A DNA stretch of 64,000 nucleotides from Nipponacmea schrenckii (Eukaryota; Mollusca; Gastropoda; Lottiidae), in the NCBI GenBank assembly GCA_030562195.1, contig CM060203.1, positions 12,352,208-12,416,207 of the forward strand, read 5' to 3'. Shown here piece after piece: positions 51,994 to 62,981 of this stretch. Under the pieces are notes generated by a model. That model made no database searches and was not told the DNA's origin. It was given only the letters and a program-made list of their open reading frames with translations. Every line of letters starts with the position of its first letter. Position 1 is the first letter of the stretch. Position numbers and translations under genes: made by a program.

Positions 51994-52758
51994 CCACAAG
52001 CGCCATTGAGGTAACCAAGCAAATATGCATTGGGAAATACTGAATCATAGTACATGCATTATCTCGCATTTACATTGGTAAATCTGTTTATCATGTATCA
52101 TATACTTGACTGTATGTTACTATGCAAGCCTTACATCGTTATTAATTCTCGACAGTTTCCGTAAAGCTGAATCTGTTTCAAAGCTCCAGCGAAACGTTCA
52201 AGGCAGACCGTATAACAATACTGTTACCTTTTTACTAGATATCGCCTACTGTCGTCTGATTAATATAGTTATTAATATTATTTTGACTCATTTAATATAC
52301 ACTAATTTTGAATAAGGGCGTTATTTGAACAACAATTGACTATCTTATCAGATGACTGTATACTCGCAGACCATACTAAATTTTCATATCGAGTCCCTGT
52401 GGTTACTCTATGATTGCCCCAATATGTCCCAGGTGTATTTCTGTGTTGGTAACGGTAAATTTGACCGCATTTTATATTTTCATTACGTAGATAAGTGTAT
52501 CAAAGGAGGGGCATATTTTTCTCGATATGGTTAATATTAGTAAGTTCAGTCAATTGTAAATTGAACTAACTAATAAAAAATAACATGTGACTCCTCCAAT
52601 AAAGATATGAAAGTTACGCATGCAATCTGCAACCTATATTCATCTTTATGGAAACTGACAAGGCTTGCTGAGTGAATATGTACGTAATAGTAAATCCTTT
52701 CAACCTGGGGTAGTATGGCACCCTTCCATTTGTATATTAACCACTATATATATATATG

Positions 52759-52949
52759 TATATAGTTAATTATTTATTGATTATATGAAATATGAAATAA
52801 ATCCAGGATAATCTTCTAGAGTGCTCTACGTGCACATCCAAACCGTCTTGTTCTCCTGACGAGTGGTAGCGAGTCTACTACGAAACAGACTGTTGAGAAA
52901 ACTTAATGTTTATGTGAAATTGTTCATTTTCTAATCATCTATATAGTTA
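52759..52949 (+). mobile_element. Short hammerhead-ribozyme element, copy 2, with target-site duplication
   Basis: A 171-bp element (52769-52939) is bounded by perfect 10-bp direct repeats TATATAGTTA at 52759-52768 and 52940-52949. It shares its whole length with the reversed copy at 29720-29884. It has no coding capacity. Its centre is a hammerhead ribozyme. Known animal elements with hammerheads are Penelope-like retroelements and small non-autonomous retrozymes. The size and lack of genes favour a retrozyme- or SINE-like element. That is inference. Confidence 0.7.
52849..52902 (+). ncRNA. Hammerhead self-cleaving ribozyme, type I architecture
   Basis: All core boxes are present in order. 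Stem I strand is TTCTC (52851-52855), core CTGACGA (52856-52862), stem II GTGGTAG (52863-52869) with loop CGAGT and CTACTAC (52875-52881; one G-U pair), and core GAAA (52882-52885). Stem III is a very short ACAG/CTGT fold (52885-52888, 52890-52893). The cleavage nucleotide is T52894 and the stem I partner is GAGAA (52895-52899), an exact complement of TTCTC. The one-base apical loop means stem III can form only 2-3 pairs in a monomer. Short stem III is known in newt-satellite and retrozyme hammerheads, which work best as dimers. Activity is not shown by sequence alone. Confidence 0.8.
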
Positions 52950-53302
52950 TTTAAATATACGATAGAAACAGTCCTATTTATGAGATGTTGGAATATACTG
53001 ACTGCACTTATCATCATCCTTACCACCGAACTAAAGCAAATCCTAATGTTAAGAAGATAATTATCGCTGATTATCATAATAGCCGGATGCCCAATTCATT
53101 GTAAAGATAAAGTTCTCCTCACACCATTAAGCTGATAAGCTTAATAGATAAGCATACAGGTGAAATAGTGTTTAAAACGTGACAGGGTATTGGGGGAATA
53201 AGAAAGGGTCAATCAGGTTAACCAATGCATCTAAATTCCGTAACTCATTCGGTATAGAAATAATTAATGCTTTAAAACAGATTTATGCCTACATGATAGA
53301 GT

Positions 53303-53497
53303 AATCACCCAGAAAAAAAACATTTTTGAAATGTAAACTTATTTTTATAATAGATTATAAAAGGTGAATCTTCCTTATTGAGGTCGTATAACTTGTTATG
53401 AAATACCCCTTCAAGTTCAGGATAAGTCATATCCTTCACGATAACATGCTCCTTGGTCACTGGGTCGTGCGAGGACCAGGCTGGGTGGTATTCTTAA
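53303..53497 (-). other. Open-frame remnant, unrecognised
   Basis: A stop-to-stop minus-strand frame reads EYHPAWSSHDPVTKEHVIVK, then DMTYPELEGVFHNKLYDLNK and onward, with coding-like composition in an otherwise gene-poor stretch. A GTATTT donor-like site follows PELEG. I do not recognise it. It may be a decayed exon or transposon fragment. Confidence 0.2.
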
Positions 53498-54271
53498 CCG
53501 GTTATTATGCAGTCCTTAATTTTGTTAAACTTTTGACCCAAAATCTGTAACAGAAAAGCTTTTCTAATTCTTCCTATCTGCCCATTCTTTAATAACCCTG
53601 TTCTATATAAAAGTTCAGAAACCTTTACATTGAGCCCTCTTCGCCCTTCCGCCATAAAAGTCAGTAAAATACATTTAATATTGAAATATACTAAAATAAA
53701 ATCCCTCCCAGGATGTGTTTATTAGTAACAGATGTAGCAACAATGTAAACATTATGACTAAATAAAGTCTTGTCTATATAATATAAGTGAGTTAGTCTGT
53801 ATTAGATCCATGCTTTGTCATTGTTAATACAAGAAATATTATACATTATCATAGGATAAAAGTAGAGTTATATACAATTACTTGACCGTTGATTATGCTT
53901 TTTTAAATTGTGTGTATTATGAAAGCCACACTCTATTGTAACCAAAAACGAACAAAAGAAAACATAAGATGGCTAAATCGAATATTGTGAACCACAACAA
54001 AAGAAGTGATAGTTGTGATAATAAGATTTCATAATTGTCAAATTCTAGAATTTGTGCCTACTATATAACACAAGCACATTCATTTACAAGGACGCAAGAC
54101 AGTATTTACATAATTCATGGTTTTGTGTAGGCTATACTTTTTGACCAATTATCTTTCATATAACCATCGAATTACTAATAAAAAAATAATAATAATCGAA
54201 AATATGTTATTTGTTATTCATTTTTCTGAGAGTTTTCGAAGTTTATCTAGATAAAAGGGATTGTAAAGAGA

Positions 54272-56214
54272 TTTTTATACGCCCACATGAAATGGGGGGC
54301 GTATATTGGCGTCACCCCATCCGTCCGTCCGTCCGTCCACAATTGCTCGTTAACACTCTAGAGGGTTGATGTTGATGATCACGCAAGGATGAATCCTATT
54401 GAAAATCAGCGAAATCTGAAAAAATTTAGTATGAGTTCTTGCCCTAGTTCTTGAATGGCTCGTAAACACTCTACAATGTGCAATTCTTAACGGATTTTGA
54501 TGAGACTTAGTGTGAGAGTGTGTTATAACTCAAGGATAAACCCTATTGAAAATCGACGAAATCAAAAAATATTTAATATGAGTTATAGCCCTTGTTCTTG
54601 AAAACGAGTTCAATTTTAACTTGTAAACACTCTTGAAAGAATAATTCTTATTGGGTTTTGATGAAACTTGGCTTGAGTATTTGTTATCGCCCAAGGATGA
54701 CCCCTATTGAAAATCAGTTAAATCGAAAAATATTTAGTGTCAGTTATTGCCCTTGTTTTTGAAAACGCGTTCAACTTTTTGGCTTATAAACACTCTAGAA
54801 GGCACAATTCATGATCAATGTTGACAAAACTAGCTGTAATTGTTTGTTATCACCTAGGGATGAGCCCTATTGAAAATAAAAAATATCAAAATATATCTAA
54901 TATGAATTATTGCCCTTGTTCTTTGAAACGTGTTCAATTTTTGTCTCGTAAACACTCTACATGGCACAATTCTTGATCAATTTTGATAAAACTTGGTGTG
55001 AGAGTGTGTTATAACTCAAGGATGAACCCTATTGAAAATCAGCGAAATCGAAAAATATTTTGTATGAGTTATTGGCCTTGTTCCTTAAAACGTGTTTGAT
55101 TTTTGTCTTGTAAACACTCTACATGGCACAATTCTTGACCGATTTTGATGAAACTTGGTGTGAGAGTGTCTTTAAACTCCAGGATGAATCCTATTAAAAA
55201 TCAGCGAAATCGAAAAATATTTAGTATGATTTATTGCCCTTGTTCCTGAAAACGTGTTCAATCTTAGCTTGTAAACACTCTAGAAAGAACAATTCTTAAT
55301 GGATTTTGATGAAACTTGGTTTGAGTATTTGTTTCACCCATTTTCACCCTATTGAAAATCGGATAAATCGAAAATATTTAGTACAAGTTATTGCCCTTGT
55401 TCTTGAAAACGTGTTCAATTTTAGCTTGTAAACACTCTAGATAGAACAATTTTGATTGGATTTTGATGAAACTTGGTTTGAGTATTTGTTTTCACCCAAG
55501 GATGAACCCTATTGAAAATCAGACAATCGAAAAATATTTAGTACAAGTTATTTCCCATGTTCTTGAAAAAAAACGTTCAATTTTAGCTTGTTAGCACTCT
55601 AGAAAGAACAATTTTTAATGGATTTTGATGAAACTTGGCTTTAGTATTTGTTTTCTCCCAAGGATGAACCCTATTGAAAATCGAAAAATATTTAGTACAA
55701 GTTATTGCCCTTGTTTTTGAAAACGCGTTCAATTTAACTCGTAAACACTATAGAAAGAACAATTTTGAATGGATTTGATAAAACTTGGCTTTAGTATTTG
55801 TTTTCACCCGAGGATGAACCCAATTGAAAATCAGATAAATCGAAAACTATTTTGAGTCATTTATTGCCCCTGTTTTCAAAAACGCTTTCAACTTCTGGCT
55901 TGTGAACACTCTAAACATTCATTTTTGACAAAACTTGCTGAAATTGTTTAATATCAACCAAGGATGAGCCTTATTAAGAATTAAAAATATCAAAATATTA
56001 TGAAGGGTGAACCCTATTGCAAATCATAAAAATACCGAAAAATATTTAATGAGTTGTTATAAGGTACAGTTTTTAATAAAAAAGACCCTAGAAAAAAAAT
56101 ACATGGTGGAAGGTTGAATATTTCATTCCACTAATTGTTACCTCACTAAAAAGTTTTTTATTTGAAATAAATGCTGCCAGTGGGCGTATATTACCTTGCC
56201 TGGCAAGCTATCTT
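54272..56214 (+). mobile_element. Helentron/HINE (DINE-1-like) non-autonomous element, copy 2
   Basis: Same structure as the copy at 16.36 kb. Left subterminal repeat TATACGCCCAC is at 54276-54286 and its inverse GTGGGCGTATA at 56180-56190. A short (GTCC)n run lies at about 54321-54338, followed by about 11 tandem units of ~160 bp. The 3' hairpin CTTGCC-T-GGCAAG is at 56195-56207, with the CTATCTT end. The final units (including AACACTCTAAACATTC) and the ~130-bp right arm match copy 1 closely. It lies between the minus-strand small-protein gene and MINDY3. No transposition protein is encoded. Confidence 0.75.
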
Positions 56215-56600
56215 ATATATGTCGGGAACACATTATGACTACTATTTTGTGAGTGTGTGTAATGACCAAAGCATGAACCCCATTGCTAATCAGAAAAATC
56301 GAAAAATATGTCATTATATATTATTTATGATAGAGAGCACTGGTTTATAGATGAAATTTAAGCAAACTTATATATGAGTGTTTGTAATCACCAAGGCATG
56401 AACCCTATTGCAAATCGTAAAATTAGAGAATATATATATAATATGAGTTATTGCCCTTGTTCTTGATTTATATTGTTGACACAATAGAGAGCTAGAGTTT
56501 CTAAGTGGAATTCAACGAAACTCAGTGTGAGTATTTGGAATCACACAGGGATCCAAATTCAGATCAATCGAAAACACGAAAAAAAGAGACAAAATTATTA
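56215..56600 (+). repeat. Diverged HINE-type units outside the right end of copy 2
   Basis: Beyond the CTATCTT boundary there are two to three further, more diverged copies of the same unit: 'AAAGCATGAACCCCATTG..AATCAG', 'CCAAGGCATGAACCCTATTG' and 'GAGTTATTGCCCTTGTTCTT'. These look like an older element of the same family beside or beneath copy 2. Confidence 0.65.
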
Positions 56601-57089
56601 AAATGAATTTTGTCTTGTTTTGAGTTTAAACAAAGCTGATATCATATCGAAATATTGCTCTCGGAATAATTCTTTAACTGATAGCTTTTGTCAACTTCCC
56701 GGAGGACTTGGCTGCCATAATTTATAAAAAAAAAATCATGTCCAGTATGACATATTACTGGCAATAACATATACCCCATGGCCGTAGGAAGCTCTGAAAA
56801 ACTAGGGGGGTGGGTTTGCTCAAAAGAAAATAGAAATGGAATACAATGAACCGAGACATGAAAGTAAGTATAATAAGATTATTGACATAGAAACACAATC
56901 GTAGAATAAGACAATTCTAATTGTCATGGAAAAAATTGAGTCACTTTTTGTATCCGGACAAAGATGAAATTGAAAGTTGCGATGGGATTCTTCTCGCGAG
57001 ATTTTTATATGAAGTCTTTGGTTTCCAGACTTTATTTTCAACGGTGAATTCAATAGTAATATTATAAGTACTGGGAAACAGTTACTACA

Positions 57090-57199
57090 TTTAAACAACA
57101 TGGCGGCGGTATTAGTGAAGTTTTGAAGAAATTCTTTGAATTTGTCTTAATTAAGCCCCTAATTACCGAAATATCGTTTCAAAATAGCTGTGTGTAAGC
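57090..57199 (+). promoter_or_regulatory. MINDY3 proximal 5' region: YY1-like sites and a short uORF
   Basis: The octamer ATGGCGGC, the core of the YY1 consensus, occurs at 57100-57107 and again over the start codon at 57200. The first instance also begins a nine-codon upstream open frame (ATG 57100 to TGA 57126, MAAVLVKF) that would end before the main start if transcribed. YY1 sites overlapping the first ATG are common in TATA-less animal promoters. Actual transcription start is not visible. Confidence 0.4.
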
Positions 57200-60100
57200 A
57201 TGGCGGCCTTTTCAGAATCAGAACCTATCGATAGTGATACATTACAAAGACTGACCACGATGCTATGGGGCAACAATGTAAAAGAAGATGTATTTGACCG
57301 ATGGTCACAAGGTTTGTTTACATTGTGTTAATAATCAAACATGTTTAATTAACCATGTTATGATTTCATGAGGCCTAGATATGCTTCAATAGATTATGGT
57401 GCAAGAGGTGTAAAGACAGGTATATATTTGAATTAATGACTCCACAGTCCACACTGAGTGATATGCCTATATACTAATGTGGCTTTATATTTCTTTCTTA
57501 TAATAAGGTATAGGTCTTTAGACTTGTTTTTCTTACTAGATCTTTAACATTAATAGTCTTATGTCTTCTATATTTGCAGGTTTTATATTTAGTGAAGATG
57601 AACCTACTGCTCTTGCTCAATTAGAAGGAGGACCATGTGCAATAATAGTTCCAGTACAAGCGTATATTCTTAAAAACATTTTTTTCTCTGATCATCCTAA
57701 AGTAGAATTGTCAAACTTATCAAGTAAGTAATATCCTATATTGCAAATTTGCATGGTTAAGTTTGAATAAATTATCATTGTGAATACATCAGGATGTAAA
57801 CTTATTTGGTTACATAAACTTTTTTTTTCAGAAGAAGAATGTTGTAACTATCTATATAAAGCTTTAGTGGAAATTTTATTGTCTGTAAATAGTTCAACAT
57901 ATTATATAGTTACCTTGTCAGAACCACATAGTAACCAGGATGGAGGAAGTAACACACCTTGTCAAGGAAATAGTGAAAATAAGGAGACTGGTGAACGTGA
58001 CTTTAAAAGACGGAAAATAGACAGGGAAACATTCCACACTAGATTAAGGTAAGGTTCAGATGGGGTGGTTGAACAGTAACTAAACTTTGGATGGTTAATA
58101 GAAGGACAAGAAAAATGTGATCATAGACTACTGTAAGCGTTTCCGAGGGAGGCTCTTAGCAGAAACGTTAAATGAATGGACAATAGTATATATATATATA
58201 TATGAATTATTAAAGGAAAGTTATATCACACCGGTACTGAAATTTGTAGTAATATCTTTTTTGTTTTAGGTTTTTAAGATGTGAATCTGAAAATGAAATA
58301 AAAAGAGCTGTAACATCATTATTACCTGTATTTCAACAGAAATATGGTTTATTATTATATATGTATTCTATTTTATTATCACGGGTAAGATTCATGTTAC
58401 TTGGTATTTCTTAACTAGATAAATAACTTGAGGGCCACTGGATGTAATGCTTGCACCTTGAGACTATATTTCATCAAAGGAGGTATTCCACTGGATAAAG
58501 TTTATCACAACTAAAATTCATATTGTTTTAAGTGAACACAGTTTTTATCTCTAACAGTCATCATTCTGCAAAGAAATCAAACAAAAAATATTTTTTTGTC
58601 CCTTATGTTCTTCGTGAATGATTTTTTTTTATAATACAGGGAATAGATCAGATCAGAAATGAAGTAGGAGATAATGATGAACCTTTAATAGATGGTGTCC
58701 ATGGACATGGCAGGTAAGTGAGGATAAAAGCCTGAACTTACTTGACTCTCTTAATTTCTTCTTTGTCATAAGGGAGGCTTAACTGTATAGAAACTTATTG
58801 ATAATCCACATATCCCTACTCATCATAATTTTTCATCATTACTAGACTACCAGAATTAAGTAGTAAAACGCTATTGTGTAGGACTATTATTCATATTAGA
58901 TCTATTTATCTGTCAGAGTTTCTTCCCCTTGTGTTAAGAATGATGTGTAGACTCCTATATCTCTTTTATTATTAATAGTGTTAATAAAATAATAAACTGT
59001 TATTTTGTAGCCAGAGTTTGATTAATTTATTAATAACAGGGAGGGCTATATCTAATGTTTTTGATAATGAAAAAGATGTCTGTGGCTTAAGTAAGTATTA
59101 ATAATAATCATGTTTTAAATTTAGTGCAGCTATTTGAAACATTGATCCAGAAATCCTTGAAGATGATATAAGATACATTTATAAGTTGTGCCTTGTTTCC
59201 TATTGAATTTAGTCAGTAATTTATCTATATAAACAATATGGACCAAACCTTAACATGAGCACATGATGTGAGACTTAATTAACTATTTATAATTTTAGTA
59301 TTACGTGGTATACAGCAACAGTCAGTAGTGGGATTTTTAACATTATTAGAACATATGAGATATTGTGAGGTTAGTATTGATTCATTTACCCCATTCAGTC
59401 CTTGAACATATTTGTTGCCCTTGAGATCTCTTTAAGATTACTTTGGAATAATGAAATCAAAAGAATTCTTTAACCTCTGGTAATCAACTTTATAGAATAT
59501 AATGTTAGAATTGAAATGCTCTGTTTATTCTTCAGGTTGGCTGGTATTTAAAAAATCCATGTGTTCCTATTTGGGTGTTAGGAAGTGAAACACATTTAAC
59601 TGTTTTGTTTGCTAAGGTAAGAACAATATATCTCCTCGTAGTAAGACCATAAATAAATATGAGCCTGTGGCTGGTATTTCAGGTCTGTATAGATATAGAA
59701 CGACCAAAATCACAATAAAAACAACAACTTTCATTCTAGTGATTACTGTTTTTTTTTTTAGGACCGAGGTCTAGTTGAGAATAATAGTCCCATTAAAAAT
59801 GCTCAACAAATATTTGGAACTTTTGATCCGGAGGGTAGGTATATCAAGCTATTTCTATTGAATAGAGTTCTTCTAAAATTTCACACAAGACATTGATATT
59901 GGTGAAAATATTTTCTTAATTAATATTTTTACATTGTGATTATTATTTAAGCAGTTGGTGCAAGAAAAGTTTGTTAATTTGAGATAAACGACAAGAAAAA
60001 ATCAAACTTCTGTCTTGCAATTAATAAATGAAGTTTAGAAAAATAAGAAAACTATCATTAAAATTTGTAAATGTACTTTATATAATAATACATAATAGGT

Positions 60101-60845
60101 AATGGTTTTATACAGACCAGTCAGTTAGGAGATGTTATGGAAGCACTGAACTTATTCTGTGATAAAGAATAGTGAGTAAAATTGATTTTTCATTGATTCC
60201 TTGATACTAAGTCATACACAGGAAATACTTTTCATTTTAAAGGTGTGTCATATGACACGTTGGGACAGTTAAGTTCTATCAGCAGTAGGACTCTGAAATC
60301 AACTGAATATGCGGTAAAACAAGTTGGAACTGAATTCTGTGTGTCCAAAAAAAAAAAAGTTATTGCAGACAGAATCTCAATGACAGAATATTTTTGAAAT
60401 ACAAGCTTTCATATTTTTTTCTTGTATTTGATATTTTACAGTGTTGATATAATGAAAGGTAAATTAGATGGTGAATCACTAGGTATAATAACCTCTAATA
60501 GTTTTCTTGGTGAATTCTATGCTGAAGAATTAAACAATGCCTCTACACCAGAGAAGTTTGAAATACAGCATTATAATGGTCTAGCCAGGTCTTGTCGAAA
60601 CAAAAAGGTATATACTAGTTTAAAATGAATTTAAAAATTTTTACTCTCACTAAGAATGTTATTTCATGTTCATGTTGACAAATTTTTTATTTCAGATAAA
60701 ATATGTAAAAGGTACAGCAGAGTTACCCAATGAAATAGAATTACAAATAGTCACTGACACATCACCAATTAAACTTTGTTTACAAACAAAATGGCCGTCT
60801 ATAGAACTAAGGTGGCAAGGAGATTTTATACCATCTTTAAATTAA
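57200..60845 (+). CDS. MINDY3: MINDY3 (FAM188A) K48-specific deubiquitinase, complete, 12 exons
   Basis: Exons: 57200-57311, 57580-57723, 57832-58048, 58270-58384, 58640-58713, 59011-59090, 59299-59369, 59536-59616, 59762-59834, 60099-60171, 60442-60607 and 60696-60845. They sum to 1356 nt, giving 451 residues, near the vertebrate length of about 445. Catalytic Cys is C57 in LEGGPCAIIVPVQA and catalytic His is H291 in GSETHLTVLFAK. Other family signatures are DRWSQGFIFSE, EPLIDGVHGHGSQSLINLL, an EF-hand-like segment MKGKLDGESLGII and the C-terminal QTKWPSIELRW. MINDY enzymes cleave K48-linked ubiquitin chains from the distal end. A Lys/Arg-rich insert KRRKIDR at residues ~148-154 could be a nuclear signal. 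The ATG at 57200 was chosen because it matches the family's short N-terminus and sits in the YY1-like context. Confidence 0.96.
57580..57723 (+). CDS. MINDY3: MINDY3 exon 2: catalytic cysteine
   Basis: After a TTTGCAG acceptor the exon completes the split Gly codon and reads FIFSEDEPTALAQLEGGPCA, then IIVPVQAYILKNIFF. The cysteine after GGP is the family nucleophile, followed by the conserved VQA(Y/F)(L/I)L helix. It ends with a GTAAGT donor in phase 1. Confidence 0.95.
59536..59616 (+). CDS. MINDY3: MINDY3 exon 8: catalytic histidine
   Basis: This 81-nt phase-0 exon reads VGWYLKNPCVPIWVLGSETH and then LTVLFAK. The GSETHLTV(L/F)F motif carries the catalytic histidine in MINDY-3/4 enzymes, so with C57 the active site is intact. 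Confidence 0.95.
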
Positions 60846-62981
60846 CAAAATATTATTGGATGTAGATTTCAAGGAGTTTTATTTATGGTGTTCTTAAAAT
60901 TTTTTAATTAAGTTAAAAAATCAAAAGGCTTTGTGCAGCTATGTTTCAGAGGAAAGTATTGCAATTATTGTTTCTAATGAATCTCTGTACAGTGTGTGAT
61001 TTTATTCTGTTTGATATTTAAAAACCAGTGCAACAGGCACAAACAGGAGTTGTGTAAATATTCTAGTGCTTCTTCAAAATCTCTGCTGATTGATTACCAT
61101 TTTGAATGGGTTTTGCCTGAAAGAAAGAAAACACTGATTCTATATCCCCTAACAATATATTATATGAGGGTGGTGCTTGATTGGTGAGTTACAAACAGGT
61201 TTTCACTGTTTGAATCGAACAGAATGAGAATAGATATGTCTCATATATTTTGAATTTTATCTATTTTTTCGGCACATGTGAAAGTGCAGAGCTCGTCAAT
61301 CGAGCATGCTCTTGTGTAAAGAGAGGCATCTCTAAATAACAGTAATTTTCAGACCACAATTCAACGGACCAATCTCAAGACATGTTAGAAGAAACTCATG
61401 TTTTATTAATCTTGCCTGTTGAGTATGGACTCAACATGTCATTATGACTGTTGAATAGTATCAACTGCTCTGTTCTTGTAGTTAAGTAAAAGACCTGAAA
61501 TGAAATTTTCTCTCTTTTTTTATGGACACTTTGCTTCCTCTGTTTTAACATTTATGATAAATACTCAGTATGTACATAGTAATTGGTTTATTATTGATAT
61601 TATTTTTAATGTGAATCTGATTTTAATACAGATCAATAAGATCTGTTTTCTTAAAATTGATGTTAGTTTGGCCTACAGGATTGACACTTGGCTCAAGTCT
61701 AAACATTTAAGATCCCCTTGGACTTATAAGAGTTAACAAACCCTGTTGGCCAAAAGTACACCAAACTTAAATAGTGTTGATGCATCTAAACATAATTTCA
61801 TGGGCATTAATATTGTACTCTATTAATTTATTATTCAAATAATTTCATATATGTAAAATAGAAAAATATGTTTAATTTTTTGTGTATGTTATCTATTTTC
61901 AACAGCTATGTGAAAACTCTGAATGCACTGTAATTAAGGCATAGTCAAAAACTCAGATCAGGAGGTGATCCTATTTGTTGAAAGAACGACACATTAGAAT
62001 ATAATAGTCACCATTGTAAATTAATAAGACAATATTTGATAACAATATATATTATTTCACTCATGATATAATAACAAATATTGAGGTCTTTACCAGGGCT
62101 GATGATTTCTGCTGTATTAACTGAAACATATGGCTTACAAACACGAATTCTTATTTGTGCTTGATTCATTGGATAACAGTAATTATAGATTTATTGTAAG
62201 GGCAAATTTTGTGTAAAGTCTCAGCTGTGCTGGACCAGAATTGTTGTCACAAAGTGTTTTTGACTTCATGATCATCAGATGATTCTCTTGCTTTTGCCTG
62301 CAACACTTGACCAGACTCTAGTGACCAACATTATATGAAATCAACAGTCCTGGTCTTGTCTCATTAAAACAAAACATGCATACTGTCACACTTCATATCA
62401 TTTAAAAATATCACTCCATTTTGATACTCCTGACTGCTACAAGTATTGTACACGGATCGTTAACACTTTCATTATCAAACTAGATTATATCCAGATTGGT
62501 CCTGCCCTACTCTTAATGGTCATAATATTTCATTGGACAGCTCAGTTTTTGTTTACAATACTGACATTATTAGTATCTTCAGCAGAGTCTGATTGCTTCC
62601 AATACTCAAGTTAAATATTATCACACAAGACCAATAACTTTTATGTCATACTGAAATGTTCTAATTTCTATGGTTTCAAGTATGATTGTTTTGTTCAAAT
62701 TGACACAAAATCACACAGTACCATTACAATATGTAGACATAACATTCTGGATTTCATATGAAAGAGCTTGGGTTACGCTGAAAGAATAATAATAATAAAC
62801 ATATAAATTATAGCTCTATTATTTGAGACAAATGATGAAACAACTTTTAAGGGGGGTCTTGATGTTGTAGAAAGCTGGTCAAAATCTCAAAAGTTACTCT
62901 ATTTGCTCCCGTAATACTGATATGGGCAAATTTGGAAATAGGAAAAGGGAATATAGATTGAACTAACCTGTAAAGCAATTT
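60846..62981. other. Convergent 3' region between MINDY3 and WDR24
   Basis: This is the tail-to-tail spacer of about 2.1 kb and should hold both 3' UTRs. I see no exon or RNA gene. Short open frames near 60996 and 61500 have no motif. Confidence 0.5.

Noticed and set aside
53420..53520. GC-richer stretch with short inverted words, considered as a tRNA
   Set aside because: No cloverleaf or A/B box arrangement can be drawn.
56820..57101. 93-codon minus-strand frame starting opposite the MINDY3 leader
   Set aside because: Low-complexity hydrophobic translation, no family match, and its ATG is just the complement of the ATGGCGGC region.
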